This document shows positions 1 to 7,158 of a stretch of DNA of 32,851 nt, in pieces. The position numbers were made by a program, and so were the translations under genes. Origin of the DNA: an uncultured Armatimonadota bacterium (GTDB taxonomy: Bacteria > Armatimonadota > UBA5829 > DTJY01). The DNA is taken from NCBI GenBank assembly GCA_937875395.1, contig CALNCU010000083.1:1-32851 (forward strand), given 5' to 3'. How positions within the stretch are numbered: the stretch's first letter is position 1; every line of letters begins with the position of its first letter. Under the pieces are notes generated by a model that saw only the letters and a list, made by a program, of their open reading frames with translations, did not search any database and was not told the origin of the DNA.

Positions 1-109
1 TCTTCCACCGCCCAATCTTTAGATGAGTTTTGGAAGGCGCCTTTCCGGTTGAGCATTCCCATCTCTCCCAACAAATTTTTTGCCATATCTGCTTCAGCCT
101 TTCCTTAAA

Positions 110-143
110 AGGACGAACGGCCTCTTAAAGGAAGCCGTTCGTC
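110..143 (-). terminator. Rho-independent terminator of the 5112-to-181 operon
   Basis: A perfect 10-bp inverted repeat (GACGAACGGC at 112-121, GCCGTTCGTC at 134-143) encloses a 12-nt loop. Read on the minus strand the stem is followed by CCTTTT, so it fits an intrinsic terminator about 40 bp after the stop codon of the carbohydrate-binding protein gene. Upstream of it, 1-109 holds no recognisable gene, only a 10-bp palindrome AAGGCGCCTT at 34-43. Confidence 0.75.
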
Positions 144-180
144 GGGATTTACTGTTCTGTTGTGTAGTATGAACGTGTTG

Positions 181-1275
181 CTACTGCTGCACCTTGCCTA
201 AGAATATATCATCAAAGAAGGCGGAGCCGGTGCCGCCGTAGGTGAAGAGCTGCAGGTAGACCACTGCCTCTGCGGGGATCTCTACCAATCCGCTTGCCTT
301 GGCCCACTCGTTTGGCTTTAAGTCTGCCGGAAGCCGGAAGCTGGGATAGAAGCGCTTAAACTCGTCCGGCTTCTTTGGACTTACGCCCATGCTCATGCTG
401 GGAACCTGGCTTATGTACTCTTCATCCACCTGGCAGAATCCCTCAAAATAGTACTCTCCAGCCGGAAGAACCAGCCTCTGCTGAGCGGCGAATATAGAGC
501 CGTAGGTAGATTTTACGGGAGAGAGTCTTAAGCTCCTGGGGCTCTCTTTGTGAACAGTGGTATCAAATGCATACTTGCCCGAAGAGGCGTTTACAATATC
601 CCAGTAGACATCGGATTCAAAGCCGCCGTTTTTCACAAAGTTCTCTGCGGAGACCTTTATGGTGCGCAGCCGGGGGTTCTCTCCGGGGGAGAGCTTGCCC
701 GCAACCTTTGTCATAAACAGGCCGTCCATCCAGACGGAGCCGCTGCTGCCGGAAGTGGTAATCTGCATGTATATGGTGGAATCAACGGGAGCTTCCAGCT
801 CTTTCTGCAGTTTTACCCACGTGCCGGGCTTTGTATCTTTTGGAAGCGGCAGGGTTATGTACTGCCGCTCCCCGGCCTTTGAATCGACGGGGAATACGTT
901 TAGAGCAAACTGAGGCATGCTTCCCTTGTACGCCTCATCTATTCTGAGGTAGCCTTCAAAGTAGTAATGCCCTTTTATATTGGTAAACCGCGTTTGGGCA
1001 TAGAAGATTTTAGGATATGCAGAATTGGACGGGCTTAACCGGAGCGATCTCCTGCCCGTATTTGCAATTGATTCGTCAAAACTCCACGTGCCGCAATCTC
1101 TGTTAAGAATCTCTAACCCAAGCGACTGATACTCAAAATCACCGTTTGCAAACAGGTTGGAGTTCTCCATTGTGATAGATCTTGTCTGTGCCGTGCAGGG
1201 CAGCATCAACCCCACGCAGAGCGCTGCTGCAACAATCAGCGTAAGACAAGTATTAAATGCAAGGCCTTTTCTCAT
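181..1275 (-). CDS. Secreted protein with two tandem carbohydrate-binding-like jelly-roll domains
   Basis: The 364-residue product starts with a Sec signal peptide (MRKGLAF, then a hydrophobic stretch, ending around the CTAQT site). Two similar units of about 150 residues follow. Each opens with NGDFE or NGGFES, has a middle block with SLRLSP and YYFEG, and closes with a (W/F)(M/D)DG(L)F or FFDDIFLGKV segment. This is the pattern of CBM4/9/22-type beta-sandwich modules. No catalytic domain is visible, so the likely role is glycan or cell-surface binding outside the cell. The ATG at 1275 was chosen because GGGAGG lies 6 nt upstream; an in-frame ATG at 1281 and one at 1311 lack such a site. It is the last gene of a three-gene operon, 32 bp behind the glycosidase-like gene. 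The exact CBM family is not certain. Confidence 0.8.
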   Translation of the reverse strand: MRKGLAFNTCLTLIVAAALCVGLMLPCTAQTRSITMENSNLFANGDFEYQSLGLEILNRDCGTWSFDESIANTGRRSLRLSPSNSAYPKIFYAQTRFTNIKGHYYFEGYLRIDEAYKGSMPQFALNVFPVDSKAGERQYITLPLPKDTKPGTWVKLQKELEAPVDSTIYMQITTSGSSGSVWMDGLFMTKVAGKLSPGENPRLRTIKVSAENFVKNGGFESDVYWDIVNASSGKYAFDTTVHKESPRSLRLSPVKSTYGSIFAAQQRLVLPAGEYYFEGFCQVDEEYISQVPSMSMGVSPKKPDEFKRFYPSFRLPADLKPNEWAKASGLVEIPAEAVVYLQLFTYGGTGSAFFDDIFLGKVQQ

Positions 1276-1307
1276 AATCATCCTCCCGAATCTGTATTTT
1301 GCGGAAA

Positions 1308-4300
1308 TCAATGCTCTTTTTCCACCACTATCCCCAGGACGCTGGTGTAGAGCTGTTCTCTTACGGATGCAAATGTAACGTCCAGGTACTTTTTGCTGAC
1401 TTCTGCGGGCAGACGGAAAACTCTGTATTCTCCGCCGTTTGTGAGCACATCCTTAACCATGTGCTTCCCCTGGATGTATACGTTCTGGTACGGGCGAGGT
1501 TCCCTTGGGTTCATATCGCCAAGAATTACCGTCACCGCGTACTTGCCGGGGGCCACTTTAAGGCGGAATATCTGCCTGCCCAGTGTAACTATGCCGTCAC
1601 GCGTAAGATCGTCAAGCGGTTTGGAAAAATCTCTGTCCAGGCTGTGGTAGGGCGGGGTGACCCATCCGTACCCTTGGGCGTCGTCGAACATGGTGTTGGA
1701 GTAGACCGGGGTGTAGCCGGCTTTAACGGGCGAGCCGGGCGTCCCAAAGTCCAGCTTATACACCGCGTTTTTGAACTCCGGGATGGCAACCAGGTTTGTG
1801 GCATGGGCATCCGGGTTCTTCCGCTCTATGGCGGTATCGCTGCCCACGCTCCTCCAGTTGGCCGGCTTTATGGGCAGGGACGGGTCTACGGTAAGCTTGC
1901 TTGTGTAGGCTTTGTTTGCAAGCTTTTTATCCAGCTCATTGTTGGCCAGGGTGATGGCATTCATGGCATCCAGATCCGGCCTGAGTCCAAATACCCAGTA
2001 TCCGGCACCGTCTACAGCTGCATTATATATGTTTGCAGAGAGGTTGTTGGGTGCAAGGGTATCTGCAGAGATTCCCGGCATGTAGATGGCGTTGGCGCCG
2101 TAAGATTTAAAGTGCGCGCACATATCTGATGCGGAGAACCCGTAGCCGTCATACTCGCTCTCTGACTTTACAAAGACGGGCATGCTTGCAGATGAGAGTC
2201 CGCGGGCCATCCCCCGCAGGCACCAGGTATTGTTATACTGCATAAAACCGAGTATCAGGTCCGGCTGCACGCGGTGTATCTTTACGCGCACACCGGCTGT
2301 TATGCGGGCCATTTCATCTTCAAGATATTTGTAGTAATCCTGTAGGAGCCTGTTATTCTTAAGGTATCCGTACCGCTCTGCTGCGCCCACGGCGGGAGCA
2401 ACAAGCTTTCTGGATTTAAAGAAAGAGTTAAAGCAGTGCTCGCAGAAACAGTTCATATTGCAGTATACATCGCCGTATCTGGAGCCGTACATCTCCATAT
2501 CAAGCACGTAACCGGTAAGCTTTACTCCCCAGGATTTTGCTGCATTTATGTAACGTATGGCATCCTTTACTACCATCTCGTCCCAGAGTTCCGGGTTGAG
2601 CGGGCACGGCTTTACATCCGCTTTGCCGGTCAGGTAGACAACCTTTCTTGTCTTGTGGGCAATAAGTGTGTAAGATTCGTCCGCCCCCCAGCCTTTTATC
2701 TGTACGATCTTCAGCTTGTTCTTTCTGCAGTACTCCGCTATTTTATCATCCAGCTTGGTGCCCACTGCGTTTATGTTCATAACGGGGAGCTGTTTGTTCC
2801 ATAGATCGGATGTGTAGTAGTGCAGGTATCCGCCGTAGATCATGCGGAACTTGTTCTTTTTTGCCCAGTCCGGTATTCCCCTGTTAGGGGTTGCCGTGCT
2901 GGTGGAGAGGGTATCCCCCGTGGCCGGTTTAACCTCAAGAGAGGCTACGGATGCCCGCCCTGTGCCGCGTCCGGAGTAGACCGCCACTTCAACGTAGGGC
3001 CGGTCTACATCAACCACGGCACGCACAGGGAGCACCATCCCGGAGGTGGCTGTTATGCCGGAAAGCACGCGAGTGCCGTTTACATCCACCATTGTATGCG
3101 GGCGCCACTCCCTGTCATGCTTAAGGCCCACGTGAAGCTTTATTTCATACTTCCCCGGAGAGGGAAGGTCTACTCTAAATATGGCTTTCTTACCGGCGCC
3201 GGCCTCTGCCGTATCGTTTACAAGCGGATCAGAGGGATACGCAAACTCCTGATAAGCGGCTGAAGGCGCTGTATCCTTCCAGCCGTACCCGGTGGAGGTG
3301 GTATATATAGTGCCGGGCGTTACCCCCGTGTATCCCGGGGCAACGGGCGAGGTATCGGTGCCGAAGTCAAACTTGGAGGGAATCCGGCTCTGCACAAGCT
3401 GATTAGCCGCCTTTATGCCCTCCAGATAATACGATGGGAAGGGTATGGCTTCATTCCATATCCAGTAGCCGCCGTCATTCCTTAAAGCTAAAAGACAGTT
3501 GCCCTTTATTCTGGAGGCGGCTATGCCTTTTGTATAGAACCCTGGCACGTACACAACCTCCGGGTTGTGTTTTTTAATAGGGCTGACTACGTCATCTCCG
3601 CGCCCGTTGAGGTATCCGTAGTAGGATGAGCCGTCAAAGATGGGCAGGGGCATGCCTTTTTTGTAGAGTCCTTTGGCCAGCCCGCGGTAGTACCAGCTGT
3701 CCGTAAACAGGTAGTAGCTGATGAAGAGGCTGGGATTTATTGCATCCACTTCCCGCCTTAGCTTGGCGGCCAGAGCCTCCGCCCGCTGCTGCAGCCTGTT
3801 GTAGTAATCATCAATGTGCCCGTTTTCCTTAAGCCAGGAGTACCGCTCGCCTGCCGGCAAATCCATCTTGGGCAGCTTTTTTGCGGCAAGGAAGCCTGCA
3901 AAGCAGTTATCGCAGAAGCAGTATATATCGCTGACTGCGCCGGAAGTCTCTCTCCCGCCATACTGCTCCGTATCAAAGTGGATTCCGCTGATTGAGCGCT
4001 TCTGCTTGGAATACTTTGCTATGGTGCATGCGCCCTTTATTACAAAGTCATCCCAGAAGCTTTGGTCCAGCGGGCAGGGCAGCCCGGTCTCTATAGTCCC
4101 TTTTCTGGTTACTGTATGGTTGAATACCTTGGGGTACATGTACCTTGCATTGTAGCCAAGGGAGAGTGTGGGAAGCAGGCGCATCCCACAGCTGCCGGCT
4201 ACATCCGCCAGGCGTTTTAACTCATTTGTAGAAGCGGCATTGTCATACCAGAACACGTTCCTGTCCCTCTTGTACATTGCAGGGACAGCCACGGTGTTTA

Positions 4301-4445
4301 CTCCTGCATCCGCTATTTTACTCCATGTAGATGTGTCCCATTCATTTATACCATGTCCCCATATTGCGCGCATGTTCAAGTTGCCGGCACACGCAGGCAG
4401 GGAGATAAGAATAAGACAGGTCACAAGCACAAAACGACGTATCAA
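1308..4445 (-). CDS. Large secreted protein: duplicated glycosidase-like barrel plus galactose-binding domain
   Basis: The product has about 1045 residues and is exported (signal peptide IRRFVLVTCLILISLPACAG). It is an internal duplication. Unit 1 is a TIM-barrel-like region (about residues 25-350) followed by a beta-sandwich that begins FDFGTDTSPVAPGYT (about 359-510). Unit 2 repeats this order (barrel about 530-840, sandwich from LDFGTPGSPVKAGYT near 897 to the end). Both barrels carry an equivalent acidic motif, FDTEQYGG (E160) and LDMEMYGS (E651), and a cysteine motif just after it, CFCDNC (176-181) and CFCEHC (666-671). The sandwich resembles galactose-binding domains of YXIM esterases, agarases and rhamnogalacturonan-active enzymes. 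The family and substrate are not recognised; the paired acids suggest a hydrolase. The TTG at 4445 is preferred over ATG 4481 because AAGGAGGG lies just before it and it gives a cleaner signal peptide. Confidence 0.78.
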   Translation of the reverse strand: MIRRFVLVTCLILISLPACAGNLNMRAIWGHGINEWDTSTWSKIADAGVNTVAVPAMYKRDRNVFWYDNAASTNELKRLADVAGSCGMRLLPTLSLGYNARYMYPKVFNHTVTRKGTIETGLPCPLDQSFWDDFVIKGACTIAKYSKQKRSISGIHFDTEQYGGRETSGAVSDIYCFCDNCFAGFLAAKKLPKMDLPAGERYSWLKENGHIDDYYNRLQQRAEALAAKLRREVDAINPSLFISYYLFTDSWYYRGLAKGLYKKGMPLPIFDGSSYYGYLNGRGDDVVSPIKKHNPEVVYVPGFYTKGIAASRIKGNCLLALRNDGGYWIWNEAIPFPSYYLEGIKAANQLVQSRIPSKFDFGTDTSPVAPGYTGVTPGTIYTTSTGYGWKDTAPSAAYQEFAYPSDPLVNDTAEAGAGKKAIFRVDLPSPGKYEIKLHVGLKHDREWRPHTMVDVNGTRVLSGITATSGMVLPVRAVVDVDRPYVEVAVYSGRGTGRASVASLEVKPATGDTLSTSTATPNRGIPDWAKKNKFRMIYGGYLHYYTSDLWNKQLPVMNINAVGTKLDDKIAEYCRKNKLKIVQIKGWGADESYTLIAHKTRKVVYLTGKADVKPCPLNPELWDEMVVKDAIRYINAAKSWGVKLTGYVLDMEMYGSRYGDVYCNMNCFCEHCFNSFFKSRKLVAPAVGAAERYGYLKNNRLLQDYYKYLEDEMARITAGVRVKIHRVQPDLILGFMQYNNTWCLRGMARGLSSASMPVFVKSESEYDGYGFSASDMCAHFKSYGANAIYMPGISADTLAPNNLSANIYNAAVDGAGYWVFGLRPDLDAMNAITLANNELDKKLANKAYTSKLTVDPSLPIKPANWRSVGSDTAIERKNPDAHATNLVAIPEFKNAVYKLDFGTPGSPVKAGYTPVYSNTMFDDAQGYGWVTPPYHSLDRDFSKPLDDLTRDGIVTLGRQIFRLKVAPGKYAVTVILGDMNPREPRPYQNVYIQGKHMVKDVLTNGGEYRVFRLPAEVSKKYLDVTFASVREQLYTSVLGIVVEKEH

Positions 4446-4494
4446 TTGCACCCTCCTTGTAATGTAGGCGTATTCAACCATTTATAAAATATCT

Positions 4495-5112
4495 CTATTG
4501 CCAGAGAGAACCGGTTGCAGGGATAGGCCCCTTCATCCATTTCACGTGCCCGTCAAGGTACGCTATGTTGCACCCATCGCTGTGCCGGGTTTGGGCTATG
4601 CCTGCATAGTAGTTATTGCCGGCTGCCCCCCATGGGCCGTAAACAGCATAGATAATACTTGATGTTGTATGTATGGCATCTACCAGCAGAAGCGTATCGC
4701 TGGGGGCGGCTACCTTCGCCAGAGCCTTGTTTGAGAGGCTTGAGTTCATCGCGTAGCTGCATGCATGCAGGGAAGGACTCCCGTTCACCTGATCCTTGTA
4801 ATCTATATCGCTCGGGCAGCGGGTGACGCCCAGCTTATCCCAGTGAGCGGCATTGCTGTTGTTGATATAGGGGGGAATCTGCCTGAACCAGGGATATCCA
4901 GCTCCGGGAAGATAAGAGTACGGTATCGTCTCGTCATAGTCCTGCATGTAATTCATAAAGGCTATGCCCAGTTGCTTGAGGTTGCTTGCACAGGTGGACT
5001 GCCGGGCCTTTTCACGCGCCTTTGCAAAGACAGGGAAAAGAATGGCGGCAAGTATAGCAATGATAGCTATAACAACAAGCAACTCAATTAAGGTGAATCC
5101 TTTTTTCTTCAT
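4495..5112 (-). CDS. Type IV prepilin-like protein (DUF1559-type)
   Basis: The 205-residue product begins MKKKG followed by FTLIELLVVIAIIAILAAI, a class III prepilin leader with cleavage expected between Gly5 and Phe6 and Glu at mature position 5. The hydrophobic helix continues into LFPVFAKAREKAR. The C-terminus has ARHSDGCNIAYLDGHVKW, the H-x-DG ending of DUF1559/SBP_bac_10-like prepilins common in Armatimonadota and Planctomycetota. GGAGG stands before ATG 5112. The gene leads an operon with two secreted glycan-related proteins (49-bp gap to the next), so the pseudopilin may help export or display them or form a surface fibre; that link is inference. No pilus assembly ATPase or peptidase gene is in the window. 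Confidence 0.92.
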   Translation of the reverse strand: MKKKGFTLIELLVVIAIIAILAAILFPVFAKAREKARQSTCASNLKQLGIAFMNYMQDYDETIPYSYLPGAGYPWFRQIPPYINNSNAAHWDKLGVTRCPSDIDYKDQVNGSPSLHACSYAMNSSLSNKALAKVAAPSDTLLLVDAIHTTSSIIYAVYGPWGAAGNNYYAGIAQTRHSDGCNIAYLDGHVKWMKGPIPATGSLWQ

Positions 5113-5231
5113 AACGTACCTCCATTGTAGTTACAGACTGAGTTAACATAAGTAAACATAACTTGCTGGCCGTTGGTGAAAAGTATATCGGCTGTGTACT
5201 ATCCCGGCTTCTGGGATGAATTACGATACCC

Positions 5232-5247
5232 CAAGGCTATAGCCTTG
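5232..5247. promoter_or_regulatory. Perfect 16-bp palindrome, possible operator
   Basis: CAAGGCTATAGCCTTG is fully self-complementary and ends 8 bp upstream of the first promoter-like element (5256-5284). Its place between two divergent transcription units suggests a binding site for a dimeric regulator. The centre is TA, not the CG typical of LacI-family operators, so the nearby LacI protein is not an obvious partner. Confidence 0.4.
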
Positions 5248-5255
5248 TTGAGCGT

Positions 5256-5284
5256 TTGCTGTATCGTTATTGCCATGATATTAC
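5256..5284 (+). promoter_or_regulatory. Promoter-like element, upstream copy
   Basis: TTGCTG and TATTAC are separated by 17 bp. The 29-bp element matches the downstream promoter at 5456-5484 in 23 positions. It could be a second, weaker promoter for the oxidoreductase gene with a leader of about 300 nt, or a second binding site for the same regulator. Confidence 0.4.
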
Positions 5285-5455
5285 ACAGCGCACTTTTTGT
5301 CAACAGGCTTTGCGTAATTTTTGTCTGCCAGCATGCCCAAACCGTGCAATTTCCGGCCGGATGAGTAATTCCCCCCTCCCGGTTGATGAGCTAAGGGTCT
5401 GTCAGCATGGGAACAAAGGCAGGTATTTACTGCAAAAAACGTCTGAAAAAACTAG

Positions 5456-5484
5456 TTGCTATATCGTTACTGCAATGCTATAAT
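5456..5484 (+). promoter_or_regulatory. Sigma-A-type promoter of the Gfo/Idh/MocA gene
   Basis: TTGCTA (5456-5461) and TATAAT (5479-5484) have a 17-bp spacer. Transcription would start near 5491, giving a leader of about 105 nt before ATG 5598. Confidence 0.7.
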
Positions 5485-5597
5485 AAAATTCCACCGGCTA
5501 CCCAGCAAGTGGAATGAGAGCAGGGAGTTTGCTGCACCAGTAAAGGTATAGCAATTAAAACAATATTCGGCAAGCGCCGGGGAAAGGTTCCAGTGTA

Positions 5598-6932
5598 ATG
5601 AAAAAACGTTATGTTCAGGTAGGTATCGGCGGCCGGAGCTATATGTACTCCGATGCCATAAAGCACAAGTACCCGGAATACTGCCAGCTTGCAGGCCTGT
5701 GCGATACAAACCGGCACAGGATGGATATAAGGAACAAGCGTTTTACAGAAGGGGATGCGCACTTCCCGGAGTATAAGCCGGTCTCCCCGGTTAAGACGTA
5801 CACAGCGGATCAGTTTGACCTTATGCTTGAGGAGCAGAAGCCGGATACGGTAATAGTAACCTGCATGGATTCTGCGCACGATGAGTATATAATACGCGCA
5901 ATGAACGCCGGCTGCGATGTAATATGCGAAAAACCCCTGACCATAGACAGCCAGCGTTGTCAGAAGATTATAGACACCGTGGGGCGCACGGGCCGCAATC
6001 TTAAAGTCACCTTCAACTGCCGGTATTCGCCGGTGCGGGCGCTTGTTAAACAGACGCTTATGGACGGCGCTGTAGGGGATATCCTCTCTGTGGATTTCTT
6101 CTGGAACCTTAACACCAGCCATGGTGCAGATTACTTTAGAAGATGGCACCGGCAGAAGGAGAATAGCGGCGGGCTGCTGGTGCACAAGGCCACCCACCAT
6201 TTTGATCTTGTCAACTGGTGGATAGCCGCCGTACCGGAAGAGGTATACTGCATAGCGGGGAGGCAGTTCTACACCCCCGCCCAGGCAGAGCGGTATGGTC
6301 TTAAAAACCGGGGCAAACGCTGCCGCAACTGCCCGGAGAGCAAAAAATGCAAGTTCTACCTTGATATTGAGGCCAACCCGGACCTTAAATCGCTCTATCT
6401 GGATGCAGAAAAGTACGATGGTTACCAGAGGGATCTGTGCGTCTTTGACGAAGAGATTGGCATAGAAGACAGCATGAACGCAACTGTGCGGTATGATACC
6501 GGGGTTATGATGAGCTATGCGTTAAACGCCTTTACGCCCTGGGAAGGCTACTCCATAAGCTTTAACGGGACTTTGGGGCGCCTGGAGCATACCTGTGTTG
6601 AACGCGTATATATAAACGGAGACGGCAGCACCCCCGGGGAGCTTATAAAGAAGGGGACAAGCGTAACTGTGCACCCGCACTTTGCAGAGCCTTATGCGCT
6701 CCCCATCCCGGAGGCAAGGGGCGGGCACGGCGGCGGAGATGATCCGCTTCTGGCGGATATCTTTAATCCCAACGCCCCCAAGGACCCGCTTAAGCGGGCG
6801 GCCGGACTGGGCGACGGCGCATGGTCTATACTTACGGGTATTGCCGCCAACCAATCCATACGCACCGGTCTGCCGGTTAGGCCCGCAGACCTGGTTCACG
6901 GCATACCGGAGCCATCCTTCCGCAAAGATTAG
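5598..6932 (+). CDS. Gfo/Idh/MocA family oxidoreductase
   Basis: This 444-residue cytoplasmic protein has an N-terminal Rossmann fold with the nucleotide-binding loop VGIGGRSYMY (7-16), and the family signature CEKPL (110-114), whose Lys is the usual catalytic residue. HKATHHFDLVNW (196-207) supplies the conserved His/Asp of the C-terminal domain. A cysteine cluster C242-x2-C245-x5-C251 follows, as in a subset of this family. Such enzymes oxidise or reduce sugars, inositols or amino sugars with NAD(P); the substrate cannot be read from sequence. The start is supported by GGGGAAAGG about 11 nt upstream, a rather long spacing. It lies beside secreted glycan-binding and hydrolase-like proteins and upstream of a LacI regulator, so it probably acts on a sugar released by them. 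Confidence 0.93.
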   Translation: MKKRYVQVGIGGRSYMYSDAIKHKYPEYCQLAGLCDTNRHRMDIRNKRFTEGDAHFPEYKPVSPVKTYTADQFDLMLEEQKPDTVIVTCMDSAHDEYIIRAMNAGCDVICEKPLTIDSQRCQKIIDTVGRTGRNLKVTFNCRYSPVRALVKQTLMDGAVGDILSVDFFWNLNTSHGADYFRRWHRQKENSGGLLVHKATHHFDLVNWWIAAVPEEVYCIAGRQFYTPAQAERYGLKNRGKRCRNCPESKKCKFYLDIEANPDLKSLYLDAEKYDGYQRDLCVFDEEIGIEDSMNATVRYDTGVMMSYALNAFTPWEGYSISFNGTLGRLEHTCVERVYINGDGSTPGELIKKGTSVTVHPHFAEPYALPIPEARGGHGGGDDPLLADIFNPNAPKDPLKRAAGLGDGAWSILTGIAANQSIRTGLPVRPADLVHGIPEPSFRKD

Positions 6933-6941
6933 TATAGGGCT

Positions 6942-6992
6942 TAATGCAAGCAAAGCATTATCTGCGGAGGAGGATATTTTGCTATTCCGCAG
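6942..6992. repeat. Two hairpins after the oxidoreductase gene
   Basis: TAATGC (6942-6947) pairs with GCATTA (6955-6960). CTGCGGA (6962-6968) pairs with TCCGCAG (6986-6992). Both follow the stop codon at 6932 and could be processing or termination structures, though no strong T-run follows. Confidence 0.35.
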
Positions 6993-7020
6993 GGATGGTA
7001 TTTGTGCCCGCCATATTAAG

Positions 7021-7057
7021 CTTCGGCAGCGGCGTGCTTCGCACTCTGCGACCGAAG
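7021..7057. repeat. Hairpin sharing a 16-bp core with the element near 25293
   Basis: CTTCGG (7021-7026) pairs with CCGAAG (7052-7057) around an inner GTGC-TTC-GCAC hairpin (7034-7044). The segment GCAGCGGCGTGCTTCG (7026-7041) matches 25293-25308 in 15 of 16 bases, and the next bases remain similar. Both copies are intergenic and within inverted repeats, hinting at a dispersed REP-like family. Confidence 0.4.
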
Positions 7058-7098
7058 TATCGCACCGGGGGATTTGTCGCCCTTTGCCTTGGCGGCAA

Positions 7099-7115
7099 TA
7101 TGCTTATCAAGCATA
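7099..7115. promoter_or_regulatory. 17-bp inverted repeat, candidate autoregulatory operator of the LacI gene
   Basis: TATGCTT-ATC-AAGCATA has perfect 7-bp arms and ends 4 bp before the -35 box of the LacI-family gene, a sensible place for an autoregulatory site. It lacks the central CG of classical LacI operators. Confidence 0.4.
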
Positions 7116-7119
7116 CGTA

Positions 7120-7147
7120 TTGACAGAAGCTCATTTTTTACTATACC
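7120..7147 (+). promoter_or_regulatory. Promoter of the LacI-family gene, predicting a leaderless transcript
   Basis: TTGACA (7120-7125) and TATACC (7142-7147) have a 16-bp spacer. A start about 7 nt after the -10 box falls at 7154-7159, directly at the ATG at 7159, and no ribosome binding site is visible. Confidence 0.55.
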
Positions 7148-7158
7148 ATGGTTTTACT

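Larger units (their letters stand above)
5113..5597. other. 485-bp divergent intergenic region with two related promoter elements and a palindrome
   Basis: This gap separates the minus-strand prepilin operon from the plus-strand oxidoreductase gene. It contains a 16-bp perfect palindrome (5232-5247), two 29-bp promoter-like elements 200 bp apart (5256-5284 and 5456-5484), and a small inverted repeat ATCCC/GGGAT at 5201-5217. The short ORFs here have no ribosome binding site or recognisable product, so I see no gene. Confidence 0.6.

Noticed and set aside
1299..2129. Plus-strand open frame of 276 codons inside the large secreted protein gene
   Set aside because: No ribosome binding site, no recognisable domain, unusual composition; it is the antisense shadow of the 1308-4445 gene.
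5173..5483. Short plus-strand frames between the prepilin operon and the oxidoreductase gene
   Set aside because: They start on GTG or lack a ribosome binding site and overlap promoter elements; the encoded hydrophobic peptide matches nothing known to me.
5478..6200. Minus-strand open frame of 240 codons over the oxidoreductase gene
   Set aside because: It is antisense to a clear Gfo/Idh/MocA gene and lacks any family signature.
6682..7158. Extended N-terminus of the LacI regulator reaching into the oxidoreductase gene
   Set aside because: The HTH begins at residue 4 of the ATG at 7159, as normal for LacI proteins; the upstream part is out-of-frame shadow of the previous gene.
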